Assembly: GCA_040882285.1 (NCBI GenBank)
Contig: JBBEBQ010000005.1
Span: forward strand, 177,581 to 241,580
Length of the DNA stretch: 64,000 nucleotides
Direction: 5' to 3'
DNA from: Gemmatimonadaceae bacterium
GTDB lineage: Bacteria; Gemmatimonadota; Gemmatimonadetes; Gemmatimonadales; Gemmatimonadaceae
Shown: in pieces, positions 18,127 to 27,936 of the stretch
How the letters are laid out: every line of letters starts with the position of its first letter
Numbering within the stretch: the first letter of the stretch is position 1
Notes under the pieces: generated by a model
What the model was told of the DNA's origin: nothing
Database searches by the model: none
Seen by the model: only the letters and a program-made list of their open reading frames with translations
Translations under genes and position numbers: made by a program

Positions 18127-19224
18127 ATGCGATGGTCGTGGAAGATCGGCAGGATCGCCGGCATCCAGCTCGATGTTCACGCGACCTTTTTCGTCCTGCT
18201 CGCGTGGATAGCTCTTGCGAGCTATCGGGTATCCGGCACGCTCTCCGCGGCCGCCCAAGCAGTCGCGTTCATCGTCGCGATCTTCCTGTCCGTCGTGTTG
18301 CACGAACTGGGGCATGCGCTGATGGCCCGGCGATACGGCGTCAAGACGCGTGGCATCACGCTCCTTCCAATCGGTGGAGTCGCGCGGCTCGAGCGGATAC
18401 CGGACCGTCCCGCCCAGGAGCTCGCGATCGCGCTGGCTGGACCGGCCGTTACGGTAGCGCTCGTCATCCTGCTGTATGCGGTGCTCCGCCTCATGGGTAC
18501 CGCAACGGACCCGCGGGCCGTGGTGCCCGGCACTGAGCTTCCGTTTCTCGCGCGGCTGATGTGGGTCAACGTGATTCTCGCCGCCTTCAATCTGCTGCCG
18601 GCGTTTCCGATGGACGGTGGCCGGGTCCTGCGCGCCGCCCTTGCCATGCGCACCGACCACGCGCGCGCCACCGAAGTCGCCGCTCGCGTGGGGAAAATGT
18701 TCGCGCTGTTATTCGGCATTCTGGGCCTGTTCGTCCTGGGAAATCCCTTCCTGGTCATCATCGCGCTTTTCGTGTGGATCGGCGCCGCCGGTGAGGCCAT
18801 GGCCGCACAGATCAAGGCGGTGGTAGCCGATGTCCCGGTCGCAAGCGTAATGGCCACGGACATCCGCGAGCTGTCTCCCGGAGACCGGCTCTCGGCAGCG
18901 ATCGAACAGGTACAGGCTGGCTTTCAAGACGACTTTCCGGTGACCGACGATCACACCATCGCCGGAATCCTCACGCGCGAAGCGCTGCTGAAGGCGCTCG
19001 CCGACGGCAAAGGAGATCTCACTGTCGGCGACGTGATGCAGCGGACCTTCGTGACGGCGGAAGCGGATGAGCCGCTGGAGCGGGCGATGACGCGACTCCA
19101 GGGCTGCCATTGCCGGACTCTCCCCGTCGTCCGTGACCAATCCCTGGTCGGGCTGCTCACGATGGAGAAGATCGGAGAGTTCGTGGCGATCGAGGCCGCT
19201 TCCCGAAAGGCGTCAGCGCGGTAA
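18127..19224 (+). CDS. M50 site-2 protease family protein with CBS domains
   Basis: 365 residues. Zinc motif [17 protein letters not shown] (H-E-x-x-H) lies in the second membrane segment, and the third ligand motif [16 protein letters not shown] in the fourth, as in SpoIVFB-type proteases. The C-terminal ~130 residues form a CBS pair ([19 protein letters not shown] and [20 protein letters not shown]). It probably cleaves membrane substrates and senses a nucleotide. ATG 18127 is preferred over 18112 because AGGAG lies 7 bp before it. Confidence 0.92.
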   Translation: MRWSWKIGRIAGIQLDVHATFFVLLAWIALASYRVSGTLSAAAQAVAFIVAIFLSVVLHELGHALMARRYGVKTRGITLLPIGGVARLERIPDRPAQELAIALAGPAVTVALVILLYAVLRLMGTATDPRAVVPGTELPFLARLMWVNVILAAFNLLPAFPMDGGRVLRAALAMRTDHARATEVAARVGKMFALLFGILGLFVLGNPFLVIIALFVWIGAAGEAMAAQIKAVVADVPVASVMATDIRELSPGDRLSAAIEQVQAGFQDDFPVTDDHTIAGILTREALLKALADGKGDLTVGDVMQRTFVTAEADEPLERAMTRLQGCHCRTLPVVRDQSLVGLLTMEKIGEFVAIEAASRKASAR

Positions 19225-19243
19225 GCGCGCCGCGAGGCACCCA

Positions 19244-20680
19244 TCATCGGGACCGCAGTGCCAGCCGGAGCAGCGCATCGATGAGCCTGCGCTTACGCGG
19301 TCCGTACGGCGCGTGAAATAGCGCCGTCGCCGCCCGGCGCCGCTGCACCATCACCCCGCGCTTCTTCGAGAAGGTCTGAAAGCCGTCGAAACCGTGATAC
19401 TGGCCCATCCCGCTCGCGCCCACCCCGCCGAACGGCAGGTTGTGCTGCCCCAGATGGTACACGCAGTCGTTTATGGTCACGCCGCCGGAGAGCGTCCGGG
19501 ACAACACCTCGTCCACCCGGCGCGAGTCCTCGTCGAAATAGTACAGCGCAAGCGGTCGCGGGCGCGCGTTCACGTAAGCGAGCGCGTCATCCAGCGTCCG
19601 ATACGTGAGCACGGGCAGGACGGGTCCGAAGATCTCCTCCTGCATCACGGTCATCGCTTCGGTCGGTCGAAAGATCAGTGTGGGCGGAAGAAATCTATCG
19701 TCCGGTTTGTACCGCTCACCCGTTGCGCCGGTCTCCACGACGCGCGCCCCCTTCGCGATCGCATCCGCCACCAGCGCGCGCAGACGCTCATAATGCCGCG
19801 GGGTCGCGATGCGCGTATAGTCGGGGTTGTCGGGTAGCCGCGGATACAGTTTTCCGACGACGCGCGCCACTTCCACTTCGAACTCCGCTTCGCGTCCCTC
19901 GGGAATCAGCACGTAATCCGGCGCCACGCACGTCTGCCCCGCGCTGAACAGCTTGCCTACGATGATGCGCTCCACCGCCAGCGCGAACGGATAGCTCTCG
20001 TGCACGATCGCCGGCGACTTGCCGCCGAGCTCGAGTGTCACCGGGGTGAGATTCTCCGCCGCGGCCCGCAGGACCCGCCGGCCGACTCCCGTCGAGCCCG
20101 TGAAAATCAGGTGATCGAGCGGGAGCGAAGCGAAAGCGGTTCCGACTTCCGGCCCGCCGGTGACGCACGCGACGTAGTCCAGAGCGAAGGATTCGGCGAT
20201 GATCGACGCGATGACGCCTGCCGAGCTGGGCGTGATCTCCGACGGCTTGAGCAGCACGTGATTTCCCGCGGCGATCGCGTCCACGACGGGACCGAGCGTG
20301 AGCAGGAGCTGATAGTTCCACGCGCCGATCACGCCGACGACGCCCAGCGGCTGGTGCTGGTAGTACGCGCGCGCGGGGAGCAGAAACCACGAGCCGCGGA
20401 CGCGGCGGCGGCGCATCCACCCGCGCAGATGCCGCCGCGCGTGCCGGATCTGATCGTACAGCGGGAACAGCTCGAGCAGCAGCGTCTCCTCGCTCGACCG
20501 GCCACCGAAGTCGTCGTGCACCGCGCGGACGAGCTCCGCCTGCCGCGCGCGCAATCCGTCGCGGAGCGCAGCGAGCGCGTCCATGCGTCGCTGGTACGGC
20601 GGCGCCCCGCGCGCGAAGGCCGCGCGCTGCGCGTCGAGCAGCGCGCGCAACCCATCCGGAGAGACGTGAGCGGCCGTCAC
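19244..20680 (-). CDS. aldehyde dehydrogenase (coniferyl aldehyde dehydrogenase-like)
   Basis: 478 residues. Key motifs are VGVIGAWNYQLLLTLGP (cofactor strand), FTGSTGVGRRVLRAA, VTLELGGKSPAIV (general base Glu) and AGQTCVAPDYVLIP (catalytic Cys). It is in the short class 3-like branch that oxidises fatty or aromatic aldehydes using NAD(P)+. The GTG start at 20680 shares four bases (GTGA) with the stop of the upstream SDR gene, so the pair is translationally coupled. Together they may convert an alcohol to an acid through the aldehyde; that pathway is inferred. Confidence 0.9.
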   Translation of the reverse strand: MTAAHVSPDGLRALLDAQRAAFARGAPPYQRRMDALAALRDGLRARQAELVRAVHDDFGGRSSEETLLLELFPLYDQIRHARRHLRGWMRRRRVRGSWFLLPARAYYQHQPLGVVGVIGAWNYQLLLTLGPVVDAIAAGNHVLLKPSEITPSSAGVIASIIAESFALDYVACVTGGPEVGTAFASLPLDHLIFTGSTGVGRRVLRAAAENLTPVTLELGGKSPAIVHESYPFALAVERIIVGKLFSAGQTCVAPDYVLIPEGREAEFEVEVARVVGKLYPRLPDNPDYTRIATPRHYERLRALVADAIAKGARVVETGATGERYKPDDRFLPPTLIFRPTEAMTVMQEEIFGPVLPVLTYRTLDDALAYVNARPRPLALYYFDEDSRRVDEVLSRTLSGGVTINDCVYHLGQHNLPFGGVGASGMGQYHGFDGFQTFSKKRGVMVQRRRAATALFHAPYGPRKRRLIDALLRLALRSR

Positions 20681-21489
20681 CGCGACCGCCCCGTGAACGT
20701 CTTCATCGAGCGGTACACTCCGATCCAGTCGCCTCCGATGGTATCGAACCAGCGGGCGGGGAGCAGTCCGCGGAGCAGCGGAGTCACCCGCATCCACCGC
20801 GGCAGGTACACGAGGATCCGGTCGCGGCGGATCGCGGCCACAATCGCGCGAGCAACGTGCTCAGGATCAAGCAACGGGATGAACGGCGAATGCACTCCGG
20901 CGAACAATCCGGTATCCGTGTAATACGGCAGCACCGTGGTCACCCGCACGCCGCTGCGCGACCGCTCCAGCTCGAGCCGGAGCGAGTCGGACCAGCCGAT
21001 GAGCGCCCATTTGCTGGCGCAGTAGACCGACATGCCGGGATTGGATACCATCCCCGCGGCGGAGGAGACGTTCACGATGTGCCCGCTACCGCGCTCCAGC
21101 ATGCCGGTCAGCACCTCGCGGGCGAGGTGCATCGGCGCCAGCGCGTTGACGGCCATGCTCCGCCGGATCTCCTCGTGCGAGTGGTCGGCGAACTGCTTGC
21201 CGACGACGATGCCAGCGTTGTTGATCAGCAGGTCCACTTCGATGCCGACGCCCCGCATCTGCCGCAGAGTCCGCTGTACTTCCGCCAGGTCGGTGACGTC
21301 CACGCGAAAGCCGGTCACGCGCCGGCCGGTGCCCGCCAGCTCGCCGACCGCCCGTTGCATTGCGTCCTCCTGCACGTCCCAGATGACCAGGTGCGAAGCT
21401 CCTTCCTCCAGGAGCCGTTTTCCCGTCAGGTACCCGATCCCTGACGCGCCGCCCGTGATCAGCGCCGTGCTGCCGGCGATCCTGGTCAT
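20677..21489 (-). CDS. short-chain dehydrogenase/reductase
   Basis: 270 residues with the classical SDR pattern: TGGASGIGYLTGK (NAD(P)-binding), LLINNAGIVVG, IVNVSSAAGMVSNPGMSVYCASK (catalytic Ser, Tyr, Lys). The C-terminal part (LDPEHVARAIVAAIRRDRILVYLPRWM) is like the RDH/SDR subfamily that acts on lipid alcohols. It is coupled to the aldehyde dehydrogenase by a 4-bp overlap. Confidence 0.9.
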   Translation of the reverse strand: MTRIAGSTALITGGASGIGYLTGKRLLEEGASHLVIWDVQEDAMQRAVGELAGTGRRVTGFRVDVTDLAEVQRTLRQMRGVGIEVDLLINNAGIVVGKQFADHSHEEIRRSMAVNALAPMHLAREVLTGMLERGSGHIVNVSSAAGMVSNPGMSVYCASKWALIGWSDSLRLELERSRSGVRVTTVLPYYTDTGLFAGVHSPFIPLLDPEHVARAIVAAIRRDRILVYLPRWMRVTPLLRGLLPARWFDTIGGDWIGVYRSMKTFTGRSR

Positions 21490-21531
21490 CGTAGTCCTCC
21501 GAGTTGCGGCCGGGGTTCGACCGGCGATCCG

Positions 21532-22956
21532 TCAGCGAGCTCTTCTGTCGTCGATGTCCACCGTAATGTGGCGCCATTTCCCCTGATTGAACCGAATTAC
21601 GCTCAGGGCACAGCGCGTGGCGTGCCCGATGAGGATCGCGATCCAGATGTGCAGCGGCTGAAGCGTGCCGGCTCGATCGATCGTGTAGCAGATGCCGAGT
21701 GGAACGATCACCTGTGACACTACCGAGATGTACAGCGGGCTCTTCGTGTCACCCGTCCCCTGCAAGCCGCCGGTGTAGGTCAGCGCGATCGCGATGAAGA
21801 TTCCCGACAGGCTCAGGACGCGCAGCAGCTGAACTCCCAGCTCGACCACCGTCGGCTCGTTCATCCCGAACACCGCCAGCAGCTGCCGCGGGAAAAAGAG
21901 AAAGAACACTCCGATCAGCGCGGCCCCGGTGGCGCCGATCTTCGCCGCGACGTGGACCGCCTCGTCGGCCCTGTCGGGATGCCCCGCGCCCAGGTTCTGC
22001 CCCGCGACCGCCGCGGCCGCACCCATGAGGCCCACCGACGTCCACGTGATGAGCGAGAACAGCTGCGAGTACGACACCGCGAACGCCGCCTGCGCCGCCG
22101 CGCTCTGCGCGAGCGAGCCGATGAACGCGAGCATGAACAGTCCGCCGACGTTCATCGCGATCCCCTGGATTCCCGTCGGCAGGCCGAAGCGGAACAGCGC
22201 CTTGATGATCCCCCAGTCCGGCCCGTACGAGCCGCGTTTCGGGAAAGACACGACCCACCCGCCCCGCTTGAGCTGCACGAGCGCGTAGCCGACGACGATC
22301 GCCGACGCGATGACGGTGCCCATCGCCGCGCCGGCAGTACCGTACGCGGGGATCGGCCCCAGTCCGCGGATCAACACGACGTTCAGCGCGATGTTGAGCG
22401 CGGTGAGCGCGATGCCGAGAATCATGGGAGTGCGCGCGTCGCCGGCTGACCGAAGCGCGCCGCTCAGCATGAAGAAGAGCAGCATTCCGCTGCTGAAGAG
22501 GAACATGATCCGCAGGTACGGCAGCGCTTCCGCCTTCACCGCGGGCTCCGCGTTCACGAAGTCGAGCAGCCACGGCGCCGCGAAGTATCCGACCACGGCC
22601 ATCGCAGCCGACATCGCGATCGCGGTGATGAACGCCTGGTACACCGTGCGGTCCACCTTGTCCTCGTCGCCGGCGCCGGCGAACCGCGCGACCAGCACGC
22701 TCATGCCGGTGAACAGTGACGTGATGAAGATGATCACGATGATCATGATCTGCCCCGCGACGCCGATCCCCGCGTTGGCGGCGAAGCCCACGTAGTGGCC
22801 GACCATGATGTGGTCCACGATGCCCTGGGCGCCGCCGACGATGTTGGTGAGCATCGTGGGCCACGCGATCTTCCACACCGCGCTGTTGAGCGGACCCGCG
22901 ATGATCGAGCGGTCGTACCGCCCGACCGCCGCCGCGGGCGGAATGGGAGTCGCCAC
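21532..22956 (-). CDS. MATE family multidrug/sodium efflux protein
   Basis: 474 residues from GTG 22956, with 12 hydrophobic segments and the internal two-fold repeat of MATE transporters (VWKIAWPTMLTNIVGGAQGI at the start of the first half; LPTGIQGIAMNVGGLFMLAFIG at the start of the second). It exports cationic compounds by sodium or proton exchange. The open frame extends to 23073, and TTG 22995 is another option; no candidate has a convincing ribosome binding site, so the start is uncertain. It is divergent from egtB. Confidence 0.85.
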   Translation of the reverse strand: MATPIPPAAAVGRYDRSIIAGPLNSAVWKIAWPTMLTNIVGGAQGIVDHIMVGHYVGFAANAGIGVAGQIMIIVIIFITSLFTGMSVLVARFAGAGDEDKVDRTVYQAFITAIAMSAAMAVVGYFAAPWLLDFVNAEPAVKAEALPYLRIMFLFSSGMLLFFMLSGALRSAGDARTPMILGIALTALNIALNVVLIRGLGPIPAYGTAGAAMGTVIASAIVVGYALVQLKRGGWVVSFPKRGSYGPDWGIIKALFRFGLPTGIQGIAMNVGGLFMLAFIGSLAQSAAAQAAFAVSYSQLFSLITWTSVGLMGAAAAVAGQNLGAGHPDRADEAVHVAAKIGATGAALIGVFFLFFPRQLLAVFGMNEPTVVELGVQLLRVLSLSGIFIAIALTYTGGLQGTGDTKSPLYISVVSQVIVPLGICYTIDRAGTLQPLHIWIAILIGHATRCALSVIRFNQGKWRHITVDIDDRRAR

Positions 22957-23090
22957 CGGCGTGTGTTCGCCGGCGGACGCCGTGGTGTCCGTCAATGTGC
23001 GGGCCGCAATGTGCGCGAAAGTTGCACCGCGCCCCAGGCACGCGAAAGCTCCGCCCTTGAATCGGAGCCGCACTTCCGAGACCTTGCAGC

Positions 23091-24335
23091 ATGACCCTGT
23101 CCGAGAGATACGGCGCCGTCCGCGCGCAGACGGAAGCGCTGTGCGAGCCGCTCGAGACCGAAGATTACGTCGTGAGCTCGATGGTGGACGTCAGCCCGAC
23201 CAAGTGGCACCTCGCGCACACGAGCTGGTTCTTCGAGACGTTCGTCCTCCGGGAGCACTGGCAGTCGTACGCGCCGCGCGACGAGAGGTACGCGTATCTG
23301 TTCAACTCGTACTACGTCCAGGCCGGCGAGCGCCACTGCCGCGCGCAGCGCGGGCTGGTCACGCGCCCCACGGTCGCCGAGGTGTACGCCTACCGCGCGC
23401 ACGTTGACGAAGCGATGGCCGCGCTGCTCGCCGTGATCGACGGGGATCCCGCGCACCCCGCGCTGCCGGTCATCGAGCTCGGGCTCAACCACGAGCAGCA
23501 GCATCAGGAGCTGCTGCTCACCGACATCAAGCACGTCTTCTGGACGAATCCCCTGCGGCCCGCGTATCTGCCGCGCGTGCTGGAGCCGCCCGGCGACGCG
23601 CCGCCGCTGGCCTGGATCGACATCGCCGAAGGCGTTTATCGCATCGGACACGAGCCGGATGCCGGCTTCGCGTTCGACAACGAGGGACCGGCGCATCGCG
23701 TGTTCGCCGAGGCGTTCGCGCTTGGGTCCCGGCTCGTGACGAACGCCGAGTTCTTGAAGTTCGTCGAGGACGGCGGCTACACGACCGCGCCGCTCTGGCT
23801 GTCGAACGGCTGGGCGACCGTACAGCAGCGCGGGTGGACGGCGCCCATCTATTGGGAGCACACCACCGACGGCTGGATGGAGTTCACGCTCGCGGGCACG
23901 CGCCCGCTCGATCCCGCGGAGCCCGTATGCGCGATCAGCTACTACGAAGCGGACGCGTTCGCGCGATGGGCGGGACACAGGCTCCCGACCGAGATGGAGT
24001 GGGAGGTCGCCGCCGCCGCGGCGCCGGTCGAAGGGCGGTTCGTGGAAGGGGGGCTATTCCACCCCGGGCCCGCGAGTGCTTCGGCGAGCGGCGCCCAGCA
24101 ACTGTATGGCGACGCATGGCAATGGACGCAGAGCCCGTACGTCGGCTATCCGGGATACACGCCCGCCGCGGGCGCGATCGGCGAGTACAACGGCAAGTGG
24201 ATGAGCGACCAGTGGGTGCTGCGGGGCGCGTCCTGCGCGACGCCGCGGTCGCACGCGCGCCGCACGTACCGGAACTTCTTTCCGTCGGATGCCCGCTGGC
24301 AGTTCGCGGGGATCCGCCTCGCCAGGAACGCCTAA
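23091..24335 (+). CDS. egtB: ergothioneine biosynthesis protein EgtB
   Basis: 414 residues. An N-terminal DinB-like domain (VSPTKWHLAHTSWFFETFVL) carries the iron triad H-x3-H-x-E in NHEQQHQELLLTD. The C-terminal formylglycine-generating-enzyme-like domain includes AYYFN-type features (HRLPTEMEWEVAAAAA and LRGASCATPRSHARRTYRNFF). EgtB joins the thiol donor to hercynine with O2 to form the sulfoxide intermediate. The partner methyltransferase egtD lies 6 kb away at 30333 and is not in the same operon. Confidence 0.93.
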   Translation: MTLSERYGAVRAQTEALCEPLETEDYVVSSMVDVSPTKWHLAHTSWFFETFVLREHWQSYAPRDERYAYLFNSYYVQAGERHCRAQRGLVTRPTVAEVYAYRAHVDEAMAALLAVIDGDPAHPALPVIELGLNHEQQHQELLLTDIKHVFWTNPLRPAYLPRVLEPPGDAPPLAWIDIAEGVYRIGHEPDAGFAFDNEGPAHRVFAEAFALGSRLVTNAEFLKFVEDGGYTTAPLWLSNGWATVQQRGWTAPIYWEHTTDGWMEFTLAGTRPLDPAEPVCAISYYEADAFARWAGHRLPTEMEWEVAAAAAPVEGRFVEGGLFHPGPASASASGAQQLYGDAWQWTQSPYVGYPGYTPAAGAIGEYNGKWMSDQWVLRGASCATPRSHARRTYRNFFPSDARWQFAGIRLARNA

Positions 24336-24347
24336 CCCAAAAAACCC

Positions 24348-25157
24348 ATGCGCAGCAAGGCGAGCTTTCGCGGCCATCCGTCGCATCCCGCGCTGATCCC
24401 CTTTCCCATCGCGTTTCTGATCGGCGCGCTTCTGTTCGATCTCACCGGGGTGTGGCTGGGCCGCCCGCCGCTGTGGACGACCGGCGCGCACCTGCTCGTA
24501 GCCGGCGTCATCACCGGACTGGTCGCCGCGATTCCGGGAATCATCGACTACAGGTTCACCGTTCCCCCAAAGAGCAGCGGGAAAAAGCGCGCCACGAAGC
24601 ACGCGCTGTTGAACGTCACCGCCCTCGTGCTCTTCGCCGGCGCGAGATGGCTGCGCGGCGACGCGGACGTTCGGCCCGACACCTTCATCCTCGGCGTGGA
24701 AGCAGTCGGCGCTCTCGCTCTGCTCGCAGGGGGCTGGATGGGCGGGACGCTCGTCATGCGGAATCAAATCGGCGTCGATCACAGATACGCGGGCGCCGGA
24801 AAGTGGCGGGAGGAGCGCGGCACGCCGGGACCCGGCGGCGCTTCGTTCAGGGTAAGCGGTGGTCTGGAGCTCGATCAGATGAAGCTGGTGCACGTGGCCG
24901 GAAAGCGCGTCGTCGTGGGACGGACCGCGGACGGATACGTCGCCTTCGACGACCGTTGTACCCATCGCGGCGCGTCGCTGGCGGATGGCGTGATGATCTG
25001 CGGGACCGTGCAGTGTCCCTGGCACGGCTCCCAATTCGATCTCGCGAACGGCGAGGTGAAGGCGGGGCCCGCGCGCAATCCGATCCACGTGTATCGCGTC
25101 GAGCGAGCCGGCGACGAGCTTGATATCTTCGGCGTAGCCGACTCGAGCGCGAGCTAG
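24348..25157 (+). CDS. DUF2231 membrane domain fused to Rieske [2Fe-2S] domain
   Basis: 269 residues. The first ~155 residues are a DUF2231-type membrane domain (HPSHPALIPFPIAFLIGALLFDL plus three further helices). The last ~100 are a Rieske ferredoxin with cluster ligands C-x-H (CTHRGA) and C-x-x-H (CPWHGSQFDL) separated by 15-16 residues. The fusion suggests a membrane-tethered electron-transfer protein; its partner is unknown. It lies 12 bp downstream of egtB and may be cotranscribed. Confidence 0.88.
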   Translation: MRSKASFRGHPSHPALIPFPIAFLIGALLFDLTGVWLGRPPLWTTGAHLLVAGVITGLVAAIPGIIDYRFTVPPKSSGKKRATKHALLNVTALVLFAGARWLRGDADVRPDTFILGVEAVGALALLAGGWMGGTLVMRNQIGVDHRYAGAGKWREERGTPGPGGASFRVSGGLELDQMKLVHVAGKRVVVGRTADGYVAFDDRCTHRGASLADGVMICGTVQCPWHGSQFDLANGEVKAGPARNPIHVYRVERAGDELDIFGVADSSAS

Positions 25158-25302
25158 CCGCGCGCCCGGACATCAGCAGCGGCTCACCTATGTATCAGTT
25201 GCCTGATCGCTGAGAGCTGATCTGCTCAACGCTCACGGCCCGGATTCCGTCGGTCGAATTCCAGGAGCCTGCCTCACCGCCCCGGACGTCGGAAAAAATC
25301 GA

Positions 25303-26604
25303 TCAGTCCGCGACTGCGCTTCCATCTCCCCCGTCGGCCGAAGGACGCTCGCCATCCAGCCATCCCCCGGCGAACTCCGCGCGCCGCAGACCGTCCACGA
25401 CGTACGGGCATTCGCGCATGAGCCTCCATAGCAGCCCCGACCGGTAATTCTCGATCATCAGCACGAGCGGCCCCTGGTCGATCGCGTAATGTCCCTGCGA
25501 TATCCAGCCGCCGTCGTCCGCCGGAAAGGTGGGATTGAAGCTGCATTTGTAGCCGAACTTCCCCGTCAGCTCCGGGTAAGCCGCGCTCATGTGCTCGAGC
25601 GCCGGGACTACGATCTCCGGGGCGAAGGGGAGCGACGCCGCCACCGCCCAGGGGGACAGAGTGCCGTCGTCCGGACCGAACGGCACTCCGCGCCCGACGT
25701 AGCCGTAGAAGCGTCTGCTGACTCCGCGAATCTTGCGTACCGCCGGGCCCGGGCCGTCGCCGGCGGTTATCCCCCACGCGTCCGCGCCGTAGCCGGCGAA
25801 TCGCCTCGGATTCCTGATCGCATACTCGCGCTGGACGTAGGTCGCGCGCCGGCTGTTCTCGAAGTAGTCGATGCCCTTCCCGCGCATGTACTCGTCGCGG
25901 ATCCCCCGGAAGTCGATCCAGATGTGGCTCAACTGGTGCATGAACAGCGGGCCGCCGAACAGAAACTCGTGGCCGTACAGCTTCTTCCACTTGTACGTCG
26001 AGCTCCACTGTGCATACGAATCCGCGGGGATGGGATGGGTCGGAGAGCCAAGCGCCAGCACGTACAGGAACAGGGCCTCGTTATACCCGCCCCATCCGTA
26101 CCGGAGAAAGCCGCGCTCCGGCTTCCAGCCGTGCGAGATGAGACCGTTGTCCGCCAGCATCCAGCTCCAGTCCACGCGCAGGTAGAGCTCTTCCGCAAGG
26201 TCGCGGATCTCCTGCTCCTCCGGCCCGTCGAAAAAACCGCGCGCGACCAGCGCGCCGACGACCAGGATTCCGGTATCCACACTCGACAGCTCCGACCACC
26301 ACACCCGCCGGCCGCTCACCGCGTCGAGAAAGTGGTAGAAGAATCCGCGGTGGCCGGTCTCGTCGCTCCCGCCGTTCTGCGGCGCTGCGCGGAGGAACCG
26401 CAGGGTATTGCGCACCCGCGCGGCGGCGACTTCGCGCGGCACATACTCCCGGTACGCGGCCACCGTGTAGCAGGCGAGCGCGTACCCGGACCCGGCGATG
26501 CTCGCGGGCGCGTTCTCGCGCGTGTTGTCCTTCACGAGCCCGCGCTCGTGGTTCATGTACCGCTCGAAGTAATCGAACGTGCGCTGCTGCAGGTCCGCGA
26601 GCAT
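25303..26604 (-). CDS. glucoamylase-family (GH144-like) glycoside hydrolase
   Basis: 433 residues from ATG 26604. The sequence has the features of the PF10091 glucoamylase-like family: GYALACYTVAAYREYV, GFFYHFLDAVSGRRVWWSELSSVDTG, YNEALFLYVLALGSPTH, PLFMHQLSHIWIDFRG and DGWGITAGDGPGP-like (DAWGITAGDGPG). Characterised relatives cut beta-1,2-glucans; the substrate here is inferred. No signal peptide is visible with this start. The upstream extension of the frame overlaps another gene and is rejected. Confidence 0.87.
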   Translation of the reverse strand: MLADLQQRTFDYFERYMNHERGLVKDNTRENAPASIAGSGYALACYTVAAYREYVPREVAAARVRNTLRFLRAAPQNGGSDETGHRGFFYHFLDAVSGRRVWWSELSSVDTGILVVGALVARGFFDGPEEQEIRDLAEELYLRVDWSWMLADNGLISHGWKPERGFLRYGWGGYNEALFLYVLALGSPTHPIPADSYAQWSSTYKWKKLYGHEFLFGGPLFMHQLSHIWIDFRGIRDEYMRGKGIDYFENSRRATYVQREYAIRNPRRFAGYGADAWGITAGDGPGPAVRKIRGVSRRFYGYVGRGVPFGPDDGTLSPWAVAASLPFAPEIVVPALEHMSAAYPELTGKFGYKCSFNPTFPADDGGWISQGHYAIDQGPLVLMIENYRSGLLWRLMRECPYVVDGLRRAEFAGGWLDGERPSADGGDGSAVAD

Positions 26605-26660
26605 CGCGGGGCCGGAGTCGGCTATCGCGCTAATGTCTCGCGACGGAGCGTCCTCCCACT

Positions 26661-27128
26661 CTAAGCAGCTCCCGGCGGCCGCCGGTACGGCGCCATCGAC
26701 GCGTATACGAACCCCAGGATCAGTCCGTACACCAGGTGACCCATCAGACTCCCCAGCGCAACCGGCCGCATGGGCGGCATCTGCAGCGGCGCGAACGGAT
26801 CCATTCCGAGAGCGACAGGCATCAGAATGAGGCCGCCGAGCACCCACCAGACTACTCCCCACGCCGCGCCGAACACGAGGCCGGATCGCCGATCAACCAT
26901 ACGCTGGCCGAGAATCAAGCCGAACAGCGCGCCGATTACCGCGCTGTTGAAGAGATGGTATAGCCACCCGACTACAATGCTCTCGGACTTCACCACCGCC
27001 GCGACCATGGCCATCATCGGCATGCTGCCGCCGTCGGGCGTGGGCGCGGACATCATCTGCATCATCATGCCGAAGATCAGCCCGCCCGCCAGTCCGGCCG
27101 CCGCTCCCGCCAGCACTCGTGATCGCAT
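26661..27128 (-). CDS. conserved membrane protein, four helices
   Basis: 155 residues with four hydrophobic segments (AGAAAGLAGGLIFGMMMQMM, a middle pair around NSAVIGALFGLILG and GVVWWVLGGLILMP, and GHLVYGLILGFVYASM). The first loop is rich in Met (MMMQMM, MPMMAM), which could bind copper but may also be compositional. Layout resembles DUF6789-type proteins. GGGGGA precedes ATG 27128. It lies between the anti-sigma factor and the glucanase on the same strand. Confidence 0.72.
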   Translation of the reverse strand: MRSRVLAGAAAGLAGGLIFGMMMQMMSAPTPDGGSMPMMAMVAAVVKSESIVVGWLYHLFNSAVIGALFGLILGQRMVDRRSGLVFGAAWGVVWWVLGGLILMPVALGMDPFAPLQMPPMRPVALGSLMGHLVYGLILGFVYASMAPYRRPPGAA

Positions 27129-27144
27129 CTTGCGTCCCCCGATG

Positions 27145-27936
27145 TCAGGTTGAGGATGAGGTTTCGCGGGCGCGATGTCGAGCCGCAGTCCGCGACCGCG
27201 CCTGGCGGATACACTCCTGCGCAAGCTGTCGCACCCGCTCGGAGGGGAGCGCACCGACGAAGGCGTGCACCAGGCCGCGGTCCCTCCAGTGGGCGATCGA
27301 GTACCCCTTGATTCCCGCCAGACGCACGGCATCGTCCGCCCTGACTCCAGGGGGCGCCGCGAGAATGAAGTATGAGACCCGCCGTCCGTCGATCTCGTAC
27401 TCGACCACGGCGCCCCTTCCCTGCGGCGTGATGCAGATGCGGGCGCCGACGACCCGCCCGCCAGACAGCACGGGCACCATCACGGCGTGAGCGACGCGCG
27501 CGGCGAGCCACGCTTCGACCTCGCTCGCATCGCTCGACTCGAGGCGATCATCGGCGCCGGTGATGGCGTGATCCGCCACAATGCTCGCAATCATGTTATC
27601 GGGGCCTCGGCGCGACGTAAGGCCGTACCCGAATAGGAGTCCTACGCTGGAAGCGACGATTACCGCGGCCGCGACGTAGGGAACGCGACGGGACGCCGGC
27701 ACTCCGGTGCGCGCAGCGGCGACGGCTCCGAACAGCTTGTCCCGGAACTCCACGGGCGGCGCGACGGACAGCGTCTCCTTGAGCAGCGTCGCGGTCGCTT
27801 CGCACTCTCGGATGAACATCCGGCATCGCGGACATGTCTCGGCATGGCGCTCGGCCGCCAGGCGCCGTTCGTCGACCCGGCGGACCGCCGAGCGGTCCAG
27901 CAGCAGCAGCCGCGCGGCGCCGCATTCGCTACTCAT
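27145..27936 (-). CDS. anti-sigma factor with zinc-finger N-terminus
   Basis: 263 residues. The ZAS-type motif H-x3-C-x2-C (HAETCPRC) lies in the N-terminal cytoplasmic helix bundle, followed by a single membrane helix (VAAAVIVASSVGLLFGYG) and a ~140-residue extracytoplasmic domain ending HWRDRGLVHAFVG. It should sequester the sigma factor encoded immediately upstream. The ATG start overlaps the sigma stop by 4 bp. Confidence 0.9.
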   Translation of the reverse strand: MSSECGAARLLLLDRSAVRRVDERRLAAERHAETCPRCRMFIRECEATATLLKETLSVAPPVEFRDKLFGAVAAARTGVPASRRVPYVAAAVIVASSVGLLFGYGLTSRRGPDNMIASIVADHAITGADDRLESSDASEVEAWLAARVAHAVMVPVLSGGRVVGARICITPQGRGAVVEYEIDGRRVSYFILAAPPGVRADDAVRLAGIKGYSIAHWRDRGLVHAFVGALPSERVRQLAQECIRQARSRTAARHRARETSSST

